Shown here: one piece after another, positions 1-6,018 of the stretch
How the letters are laid out: every line of letters begins with the position of its first letter
Position numbering within the stretch: the first letter of the stretch is position 1
Assembly (NCBI GenBank): GCA_012960835.1
Contig: DUAL01000294.1
Coordinates: forward strand, 1 to 10,844
DNA length: 10,844 nucleotides
Direction of reading: 5' to 3'
Origin: Flavobacteriales bacterium
Lineage (GTDB): Bacteria > Bacteroidota > Bacteroidia > Flavobacteriales > BACL11
Program-made: the position numbers and the translations under genes
Notes under the pieces: model-generated
Database searches by the model: none
Seen by the model: the letters and a program-made list of their open reading frames with translations, nothing else
What the model was told of the DNA's origin: nothing

Positions 1-94
1 TGATAATCTGGAAGAATCATTTAATTTAGCTCAACAAAATAGTTTATCCTTAAAAGTTATTTATTATTTAGATTATCTTTACCTCAGAAAATGA
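1..94 (+). CDS. 3' end of an unidentified protein (partial)
   Basis: An open frame enters from the left edge (complete codons from position 2) and ends at a TGA at 92-94. About 30 C-terminal residues are visible, starting DNLEESFNLAQQ and ending YLDYLYLRK. The stop overlaps the start of the next gene as ATGA (91-94), the usual sign of translational coupling inside an operon, and this is the main reason to believe the frame is coding. The fragment is too short to assign a family. Its mix of Leu, Tyr and polar residues would suit an alpha-helical C-terminus such as the end of a helical-repeat protein, but that is a guess. Confidence 0.6.
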   Translation, partial: DNLEESFNLAQQNSLSLKVIYYLDYLYLRK

Positions 95-744
95 TACAAG
101 CAAACAACATACATTATTCCTATGACAATCTAAAAGTCCTTAAAGGTGTAGATTTAAATATAAAAAAAGGGGAGTTTGTTAGTATTGTAGGAGCCTCAGG
201 AGCAGGAAAAACTACCCTACTTCAATTATTAGGGACACTGGATAATGTTCAAAATGGTTCATTAGTTATCAATGGTAAACAAGTAAATAAACTCAGCCAA
301 AAAGAGTTGTCCAGTTTCAGAAATAAAGAAATTGGTTTTGTATTTCAGTTTCATAATTTATTGGTTGAATTTTCTGCATTAGAAAATGTATGCTTACCAG
401 CATATATTGCAGGAAAAAGCAAAAAAGAAGCGGAAGCAAAAGCCACAGAAATACTTACAATGCTTGGGATGCAAGAGAGATTAAGCCACAAACCCAATGA
501 ACTTTCAGGGGGAGAACAGCAAAGAGTGGCTGTGGCTAGGGCGCTTATCAACTCCCCTGCTATTATATTGGCAGATGAGCCAAGCGGAAATCTGGACTCG
601 AAAAACGCAAAGGATTTGCACAATCTGTTGCTAAAACTAAACCAGGAAACAGGACAAACCATTGTAATAGTAACCCACAATAATGAACTTGCCAATATGG
701 CAAACCGAAAACTAGAAATGGTGGACGGAAAATTAATTTCCTAA
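91..744 (+). CDS. lolD: ABC transporter ATP-binding protein, LolD family
   Basis: This is a 217-residue cytoplasmic ATPase subunit of the MacB/LolD class of ABC systems, which power lipoprotein release from the inner membrane or related mechanical work. All nucleotide-binding motifs are present: Walker A GASGAGKT (34-41), Q-loop Gln86 within FVFQFHNLL, signature LSGGEQQR (138-145), Walker B IILADE (158-163) with catalytic Glu163, D-loop SGNLD (165-169) and switch His196. The FQFHNLL...EFSALENV stretch is typical of LolD and separates it from most other ABC ATPases. The length is normal for LolD. The ATG overlaps the upstream stop by 4 nt, which fixes the start. No permease gene is adjacent, so the partner (LolC/E- or MacB-like) must be encoded elsewhere, as is common in Bacteroidota. 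LolD is the best family match, but the substrate cannot be read from the ATPase alone. Confidence 0.9.
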   Translation: MIQANNIHYSYDNLKVLKGVDLNIKKGEFVSIVGASGAGKTTLLQLLGTLDNVQNGSLVINGKQVNKLSQKELSSFRNKEIGFVFQFHNLLVEFSALENVCLPAYIAGKSKKEAEAKATEILTMLGMQERLSHKPNELSGGEQQRVAVARALINSPAIILADEPSGNLDSKNAKDLHNLLLKLNQETGQTIVIVTHNNELANMANRKLEMVDGKLIS

Positions 745-751
745 AAAAGAG

Positions 752-779
752 TTTGGCTCATTGCAAAAGTGTATTTTTG
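752..779 (+). promoter_or_regulatory. Candidate Bacteroidota promoter for the BatA-like gene
   Basis: TATTTTTG at 772-779 matches the Bacteroidota -7 consensus TAnnTTTG. A TTTG at 752-755 could be the -33 element, but the gap is 16 bp rather than about 19, so this half is weak. Transcription would begin within a few bases of the ATG at 787, giving an mRNA with almost no leader. The same region holds a 7-bp inverted repeat, TGCAAAA (762-768) with TTTTGCA (775-781). That repeat overlaps the -7 box and could be an operator or just chance. The element would give the BatA-like and dihydroorotase-like genes a promoter separate from lolD. Confidence 0.45.
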
Positions 780-786
780 CACTTTG

Positions 787-2817
787 ATGAGATATCAAAA
801 CCCACAACTGCTTTTAGCGCTTTTTGCAATAGCAATTCCTATTATTATTCATCTTTTTAATCTAAGGAAATACAAAACAGTTCGTTTTTCTAGCATTCGT
901 TTCCTAAAAGAAATAAAGCAAGCAAAACGCTCCCGTTCTCGCCTTAAAAACTTACTTATTCTATTGAGCAGAATTTTAGCGATTACTTTTTTGGTTTTGG
1001 CATTTGCAAAGCCATATATCCCTACAAAGCAAGAGCAAACAGATATTGCAAAAAACATCTTCTTTTATATTGACAATTCTTTTAGTATGGAATCTGTTTC
1101 TGAGAATGGTATGCTATTAGATATTGCCAAAAACAAAGCGGAAGAAATTGCCAATCAGTATGATACAGAAAGTAATTTTTACCTAATTACAAATGAGTTT
1201 TCAGCAAAGCATTCCCGCTCTTTTACCAAAGCAGAAATAAGCAGTAGATTTCAGCAACTTACAACTACTGCCCACTACAAAAGCTTGGCGGAGGTAATCA
1301 GCCGCCAACAAAGTTTGAATAAGCAAAATGAGAATGCGCAGATGTATGCGCTTACCGACTTACAAAAAAGTACTTTTGCTATTGAAAATGTAAATCAAAA
1401 TGATAGCAACCTAAGTATTTTGATTATCCCACTTAACAAAACAGCAGAAAACAATTTGTATATGGATAGTTGCTGGATGAGTAGCCCTATTATTCAAAAA
1501 GGGAAAGCCATTGAGATTATAGCAAGAGTGGTTAATAAATCAGATGTTACACTGACTAATTTACCTGCCTTTTTACATGTGAATGGTATGCAAAAAGCAA
1601 TCAGCAATTTTAGTGTTCCTCCTGGTGAAAAACAAAACATCACTTTCAAGTTCACCCCGCTATCAAGTGGGTTCAAACAATGTAAAATCTCTTTGCAAGA
1701 CTACCCTATCTCTTTTGACGATAACTTTTATTTTTCCTTTGAAATAATAGATAAAATTAAAGTGCTAAATATTTATGAGCAAAGCCCCAATTTTTCCTTG
1801 CAATCCCTTTTTCAAAAGGATGATGCAATAGATTACAAATCGGTTTACATTGGGCAAATTAACTATGAAGAAATTAAAAATCAACAGCTACTTATTTTGG
1901 ATGGGCTAACAACAGTTTCTTCTGGATTAGTACAAAGTATTGCTAGCTTTGTAAAAGATGGTGGAAGCTTGGCCATCTTCCCAAGTAATGATATTAATTT
2001 TGATAGCTATAAAATACTTTCTTCTGAATTAAATTTGGATGAATATCTTAGAAAAGATACCGTAAAACAAAAAGTAAATAAAATCTCTTATCCCCATAAG
2101 GTGTTTGAAGGAGTTTTTGAAAAAGAGGAGAAAAAAATTAACTTACCAATGGTATCGTCTCATTACAAGATATCGGACAAAAACAATACCAACAAGCAAA
2201 GCATTCTCACCCTTGAAATGGGAGATGATTTTATTAGTCATTACACTTACTTTTCTGGCGATATTTACCTCTTTACTTCCTCCTTAAATGATGCAGGCAG
2301 CAATTTAGGAAAACATGCGCTTTTTGTACCACTGCTTTATAATATAGCACTAATGAGTTATAAAACTACACAGCTTTATTATGGCATAGAAAAAATGCAA
2401 TATTTTAATGCACCTACATCCGAAAATAAAGAAACTATTTATCATCTGAAATCAAAAAATTATGACATTATTCCTGCCGAGAAATTTGTTGCAGGAAAGA
2501 GAAAATTGTATTTACAAGAAAAGTTAAAAGAAGCTGGAAATTATTTACTAACTACAGGAGGTAAAACTATTGCTACTCTCTCCTTTAATTATAGCAATAA
2601 GGAATCGGATCCCAGTATTTACTCTGGCAAAGAGGTGGAAGAAATTTTGCAGAAAAACAACATCAAAAATATTAAAATAAATAGTAGTACAAATCAGAAT
2701 ATCAGCAATATAGTGCAAGAAATCCAATTGGGAAAAAGCTATTGGAAACTTTGTATTATTTTAGCACTGCTATTTTTACTGATGGAAATAATGCTTATTA
2801 AATTTTTAAAATCATGA
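787..2817 (+). CDS. BatA-type membrane protein with VWA-like domain
   Basis: This 676-residue inner-membrane protein belongs to the BatA N-terminal-domain family of Bacteroidota, related to the Bat aerotolerance proteins. Residues 1-75 are the double-anchor module: NPQLLLALFA...IPIIIHLFNLRKY (TM1 about 6-24), a basic loop with KRSRSRLK, then TM2 (about 55-75). Next comes a von Willebrand A-like domain with an intact DxSxS metal-site motif, DNSFS (96-100), and the characteristic ALTDLQKS strand around 188-195. An Ig-like stretch (about 235-320) and a glutamine-amidotransferase-like fold (about 325-405, with LLILDGL and FVKDGGSLAIFPS) follow. The last 25 residues are a third TM segment with a short basic tail. 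I chose the ATG at 787 rather than the GTG at 769 because family members begin just before the NPxLL motif and because a -7 box lies between the two starts. The stop overlaps the next start as ATGA. Family assignment is good; cellular role is unknown. Confidence 0.82.
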   Translation: MRYQNPQLLLALFAIAIPIIIHLFNLRKYKTVRFSSIRFLKEIKQAKRSRSRLKNLLILLSRILAITFLVLAFAKPYIPTKQEQTDIAKNIFFYIDNSFSMESVSENGMLLDIAKNKAEEIANQYDTESNFYLITNEFSAKHSRSFTKAEISSRFQQLTTTAHYKSLAEVISRQQSLNKQNENAQMYALTDLQKSTFAIENVNQNDSNLSILIIPLNKTAENNLYMDSCWMSSPIIQKGKAIEIIARVVNKSDVTLTNLPAFLHVNGMQKAISNFSVPPGEKQNITFKFTPLSSGFKQCKISLQDYPISFDDNFYFSFEIIDKIKVLNIYEQSPNFSLQSLFQKDDAIDYKSVYIGQINYEEIKNQQLLILDGLTTVSSGLVQSIASFVKDGGSLAIFPSNDINFDSYKILSSELNLDEYLRKDTVKQKVNKISYPHKVFEGVFEKEEKKINLPMVSSHYKISDKNNTNKQSILTLEMGDDFISHYTYFSGDIYLFTSSLNDAGSNLGKHALFVPLLYNIALMSYKTTQLYYGIEKMQYFNAPTSENKETIYHLKSKNYDIIPAEKFVAGKRKLYLQEKLKEAGNYLLTTGGKTIATLSFNYSNKESDPSIYSGKEVEEILQKNNIKNIKINSSTNQNISNIVQEIQLGKSYWKLCIILALLFLLMEIMLIKFLKS

Positions 2818-4091
2818 ATATACTTATCAAATCAGCAAAGATAATTGACCCAAATGGGAAACACCACAATAAGATAAGAGACATACTTATTGAAAATGGG
2901 ATTATCAAAAAAGTGGCAGCAAAAATAAAGGGTGGAAAAGCCAAAACTTATGCCGCCAATAATCTACATCTTTCTCCTGGATGGATGGATATACACGCCA
3001 ATTTCAGGGATCCTGGTTTTGAGTATAAGGAAGATATTAATTCTGGTTGCAGAGCAGCTGCAAAGGGAGGTTTTACGGGCGTACTTTTAATGCCACAAAA
3101 TAATCCGGTAACCGATAACAATGCACAAGTAGAATACATCCACAGCAAGGGAAAGGATAATATTGTTAGTGTGTATGCAGCAGGAAGCCTCACTAAAGGC
3201 ATGCAAGGAAAAGATATGGTAGAAATGTATGATATGAAAAATGCGGGCGCACCTGCCTTTACGGATGATAAAAATTCGGTGCAGCATAATGATGTGTTGA
3301 AAGTGGCGCTACTTTATGCTAAGGATTTTGATGGACTGATAATGAACTACCCGAACGATAGCAGCATTGCAAATGGTGGACAAATACATGAGGGAAAAAT
3401 AAGCACCGCACTGGGACTGAAAGGAATCCCTGCCATGGCGGAAGAAATTATGATTGATAGAGATATTTCCCTTTGCGAATACACTGATAGCAAGCTGCAC
3501 CTATCGTATATCTCCACCAAAAATAGTGTAAGCAAGATTAAGAAAGCAAAAAAACAAGGCATCAATATTTCGGCAGATGTTGCCCTACACAATTTGATAC
3601 TTACAGATGAGAAAATTAGTCACTTTGATACCCGCTACAAAGTACTTCCGCCACTTAGAAGCAACACAGATTGCACTGCCCTAATAAAAGGGCTGAAAGA
3701 TGGAACAATAGATGTGATTTGCACCGACCACTCTCCAGAAGATGAGGAAAACAAGAAGACAGAATTTGACAATGCAGCATTTGGTATTATTGGCTTAGAA
3801 ACTGCTTTTGGACTTATTGGAAAGCACCTAAGTGCGCATTTAAGCTTGGCAGAAATAATAGAGAAGATTGCCATTAACCCAAGGAAACTATTACAATTGG
3901 AAAGCGCAAAAATAGAAGAAGGAAATACAGCCAACCTCACCCTGTTTGACCCGGATATAGAATGGGAATTTCAAAAAATAGATATAAAATCCAAATCGGT
4001 AAACACCCCATTTATTGGGGAAAAGATAAAAGGAAAAGCTTTGGCTATTTATAATAAAGGAAAATTTTTGGAATTGAAAAAATGGCTTTGA
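2814..4091 (+). CDS. pyrC: Dihydroorotase-family protein, probably non-catalytic
   Basis: This 425-residue amidohydrolase-fold protein aligns along its length with type I dihydroorotases, which make dihydroorotate in pyrimidine synthesis. Visible landmarks are the N-terminal beta-sandwich strand, PGWMDIH..FRDPG (56-68), AFTDD (148-152), the HLSYISTK strand (229-236), ICTDHSP (302-308), INPRKLL (354-360) and a closing NLTLFDPD. Length is normal. The metal centre is not: the HxH motif reads H61-A-N63, the mid-domain histidine position (xHxED in active enzymes) reads Y179-P-N-D182, and the HxxHxS histidine is Y232. His61, Arg65, Asp151 and Asp305 remain. The MPNTxP substrate loop is MPQNNP. From family knowledge, such losses mark non-catalytic dihydroorotase-like subunits (PyrC'), some of which scaffold aspartate transcarbamoylase. 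The ATG overlaps the BatA-like stop by 4 nt, so the two are co-translated. The symbol shows family only; a true PyrC is expected elsewhere. Confidence 0.85.
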   Translation: MNILIKSAKIIDPNGKHHNKIRDILIENGIIKKVAAKIKGGKAKTYAANNLHLSPGWMDIHANFRDPGFEYKEDINSGCRAAAKGGFTGVLLMPQNNPVTDNNAQVEYIHSKGKDNIVSVYAAGSLTKGMQGKDMVEMYDMKNAGAPAFTDDKNSVQHNDVLKVALLYAKDFDGLIMNYPNDSSIANGGQIHEGKISTALGLKGIPAMAEEIMIDRDISLCEYTDSKLHLSYISTKNSVSKIKKAKKQGINISADVALHNLILTDEKISHFDTRYKVLPPLRSNTDCTALIKGLKDGTIDVICTDHSPEDEENKKTEFDNAAFGIIGLETAFGLIGKHLSAHLSLAEIIEKIAINPRKLLQLESAKIEEGNTANLTLFDPDIEWEFQKIDIKSKSVNTPFIGEKIKGKALAIYNKGKFLELKKWL

Positions 4092-4104
4092 ATTTAATAT
4101 TATA

Positions 4105-5304
4105 CTAAATAGTTCTCCCAGGATAAACTTTAAGTCCTGCTTCCAAAATATCAATTGATTTCTGCAAGGCTTCTTTATTAAGAACATAAGCAATACGAAC
4201 CTGATTCACACCCGTATTAGGAGTTGCATAGAATCCTGCCGCAGGTGCTACCATAATGGTTGCTCCATCCAATTCAAAATCTTCCAACAACCACTGTGCA
4301 AACTTATCAGCATCATCAACTGGTAATTCTGCAATTGCATAAAAAGCACCTTTAGGTTTAGGACAAATTACCCCTTCAATTTTATTTAACCCTTCAACAA
4401 GCACATCTCTCCTACTTACATATTCTGCACTCACCTGTTCAAAATATGAAACATCCGTTTTTAAGGCTGCTTCACCAGCAATTTGTCCGAATGTAGGTGG
4501 CGATAATCTTGCTTGTGCAAACTTCATGGCAGTTCCCATTAATTCCTTGTTTTTGGACACAATACAACCCACTCTAATTCCGCACATAGAATATCTTTTG
4601 GAAGTAGAATCAATTACGATTGCATGCTGCTCCAACCCTTCAATATTCAATACCGAATGATGTACATGTCCATCATAAGCAAACTCACGATACACCTCAT
4701 CAGCAATTAAAAATAAATCATGTTTAATAACGATATCTCTTAGCGTTTCTAATTCTTCTTTCGAATATAAATATCCTGTTGGGTTTCCAGGATTACAAAT
4801 AAGAATTGCTTTAGTTTTAGCAGTTATAAGTTTTTCAAATTCTGCAATTTCAGGCAATGCAAAACCATCATGAATTGAGGTTGCAATTGGTTTTACCGTT
4901 ACTCCTGCTGAAGTAGCAAATCCATTATAGTTTGCGTAAAATGGTTCAGGAATAATCACCTCATCCCCATTATCCAAACACGAATTTAAAGCAAATAAAA
5001 GGGCTTCAGAACCACCAGTGGTTACAATCACCTCATCCTTATTAATAGCAATCCCTAAGTTTTGATAATAATTTGCTAAGCCTTTACGGTAGCTTTCAAA
5101 ACCTGCTGAGTGCGAATACTCCACTACTTTATCTGGGAAATTATGGATAGCCTCCAAAGCCAATTCAGGGGTATTAATATCAGGTTGCCCAATATTTAGA
5201 TGATATACTTTTTTCCCTGCTTTTTTTGCCCTTTCAGCATATGGCACCAATTTTCTAATTGGTGACTCTGGCATTGCATTTCCTTTATTTGATATTTTCG
5301 GCAT
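4105..5304 (-). CDS. Class I PLP-dependent aminotransferase (AspC-like)
   Basis: This 399-residue cytoplasmic fold-type I aminotransferase is of the aspartate/aromatic aminotransferase kind. It would move an amino group between an amino acid and a 2-oxo acid. Key residues are visible: TTGGSEA (95-101) for the cofactor phosphate, NPGNPTG (171-177) with the cofactor-contacting Asn174, ADEVYREF (201-208) with Asp202 and Tyr205, the Schiff-base Lys236 in STSKRYS, Arg244 in GIRVG, and the substrate-carboxylate Arg370 in QVRIAYV. The length is typical. The ATG at 5304 is supported by a conserved-looking N-terminus, with ESPIRKLVPYAERAKK from residue 13 and IGQPD at 38-42. The gene ends 13 bp from the convergent dihydroorotase-like gene, with no clear terminator between them. 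A strong hairpin with a U-tract lies just upstream of its start (see terminator). The exact amino-acid substrate cannot be told from sequence alone. Confidence 0.92.
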   Translation of the reverse strand: MPKISNKGNAMPESPIRKLVPYAERAKKAGKKVYHLNIGQPDINTPELALEAIHNFPDKVVEYSHSAGFESYRKGLANYYQNLGIAINKDEVIVTTGGSEALLFALNSCLDNGDEVIIPEPFYANYNGFATSAGVTVKPIATSIHDGFALPEIAEFEKLITAKTKAILICNPGNPTGYLYSKEELETLRDIVIKHDLFLIADEVYREFAYDGHVHHSVLNIEGLEQHAIVIDSTSKRYSMCGIRVGCIVSKNKELMGTAMKFAQARLSPPTFGQIAGEAALKTDVSYFEQVSAEYVSRRDVLVEGLNKIEGVICPKPKGAFYAIAELPVDDADKFAQWLLEDFELDGATIMVAPAAGFYATPNTGVNQVRIAYVLNKEALQKSIDILEAGLKVYPGRTI

Positions 5305-5321
5305 ATTGCTTTATTTTTAAC

Positions 5322-5348
5322 AAAAAAACACCCTCATATTTGAGGGTG
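5322..5348 (-). terminator. Intrinsic terminator after the DUF1573 gene / in the aminotransferase leader
   Basis: Read on the minus strand this is a perfect 8-bp stem, CACCCTCA (5341-5348) with TGAGGGTG (5329-5336), with a 4-nt AATA loop followed by seven T residues (5322-5328). It starts 28 nt past the DUF1573 stop codon and ends 17 nt before the aminotransferase ATG. It has every feature of a rho-independent terminator. Because so little space remains downstream, it also lies in the leader of any transcript that continues into the aminotransferase gene. Confidence 0.88.
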
Positions 5349-5376
5349 CTAATGTCGTAATATTTTTCGGATTTTC

Positions 5377-5886
5377 TTAGTTGCCTTCCAATGGGGCTCC
5401 TTCCGTATTTTTTTCAGGTGCTGCCGCATCTTTTGGTGGTGGCAACACTTCCCCTTTAATTGTTAAAATAGCTGGTTTTTTACTAGCATTGGTTGTTAGG
5501 GTAATTGTTTTAGTAAATTTTCCTACTCTATTGGTTGCGTATTTTACACCAATTTTTGAAGTTTCACCCGGCATGATTGGTTCTCTTGGCCAAGTTGGAA
5601 CTGTACAACCACAACTTCCTTTCGCATTCTTTATAATAAGTGGTTCTGTTCCGTTATTGGTAAATACAAATTCTCCTGCTCCATTACCATTATGTTCTAT
5701 AACTCCATAATCATAAACTTTTGATTCAAAATCGATTGTAGTATTTGAAGATGGTTCCTCAATTTGTTCTTGTTTTGCTTCCTCTATTTCAACTACTGGC
5801 TCTGCTTTTTTTGGCTGGGGGATTCGTTGGGCTAAAACCACAAATCCAATTAGAAAGGCACTTAGTAATAATATTATCTTTTTCAT
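5377..5886 (-). CDS. Secreted DUF1573 domain protein
   Basis: This 169-residue exported protein has an N-terminal signal peptide: MKK, then a hydrophobic core LLLSAFLIGFVVLA, with cleavage likely near residue 19-20. A Glu/Pro/Lys-rich linker (about 22-48) leads to a single DUF1573 domain (about 52-147), an Ig-like beta-sandwich very common in Bacteroidota. The domain hallmarks are F.S.VYDYGVIEHNG, FVFTNNGTEPLII, the GSCGCT motif with Cys92 and Cys94, PIMPGE, and GKFTKTITLTTN. The tail after 148 is Pro/Ala/Glu-rich and probably disordered. Family members are periplasmic or surface proteins of unknown function. The gene has its own good promoter (5936-5966) and a terminator, so it is probably monocistronic. 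It is divergent from valS, with 132 bp between the start codons. Confidence 0.9.
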   Translation of the reverse strand: MKKIILLLSAFLIGFVVLAQRIPQPKKAEPVVEIEEAKQEQIEEPSSNTTIDFESKVYDYGVIEHNGNGAGEFVFTNNGTEPLIIKNAKGSCGCTVPTWPREPIMPGETSKIGVKYATNRVGKFTKTITLTTNASKKPAILTIKGEVLPPPKDAAAPEKNTEGAPLEGN

Positions 5887-5935
5887 TTCTTTTTAAATTT
5901 TTATTTTTAATAACTTCTCCAATTATAACGAACGG

Positions 5936-5966
5936 CAAATTTACTAATTTATTTTTCTTCTGCAAA
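5936..5966 (-). promoter_or_regulatory. Promoter of the DUF1573 gene
   Basis: On the minus strand, TTTG (5963-5966) is followed after exactly 19 bp by TAAATTTG (5936-5943). This is a full match to the Bacteroidota sigma-A type promoter, TTTG-N19-TAnnTTTG. Transcription would start around 5928-5932, leaving a leader of roughly 40-45 nt that is very A-rich just before the ATG, as usual for translation initiation in this phylum. Confidence 0.75.
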
Positions 5967-5983
5967 TGAGATTGATAAATAAG

Positions 5984-6017
5984 TTTTGAATTGCAGATTT
6001 TTATAGATTTGCAAATC
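5984..6017 (+). promoter_or_regulatory. Candidate valS promoter with a 12-bp palindrome
   Basis: TAGATTTG (6004-6011) matches the TAnnTTTG -7 element. The only upstream TTTG (5985-5988, within TTTTG) is 15 bp away, shorter than the usual 19, so the -33 half is uncertain. A perfect palindrome GATTTGCAAATC (6006-6017) overlaps the -7 box and ends one base before the valS ATG at 6019. The predicted transcript would start at or next to the ATG. Confidence 0.5.
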
Positions 6018-6018
6018 A

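Noticed and set aside
351..695. Minus-strand frame opposite lolD
   Set aside because: It is antisense to a gene with a full set of ABC motifs; its translation shows no recognisable domain.
762..781. Inverted repeat TGCAAAA/TTTTGCA after lolD as a possible terminator
   Set aside because: The stem is short and AT-rich, no T-run follows it, and it coincides with the promoter of the next gene.
769..786. GTG start 18 nt upstream of the ATG of the BatA-like gene
   Set aside because: It would add six residues ahead of the family's usual N-terminus and overlaps the likely -7 promoter box.
3635..3940. Minus-strand frame inside the dihydroorotase-like gene
   Set aside because: It is a shadow of a long family-conserved frame; no independent evidence supports it.
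5381..5710. Plus-strand frame opposite the DUF1573 gene
   Set aside because: It mirrors a clear secreted DUF1573 protein; the translation is low-complexity and has no start context.
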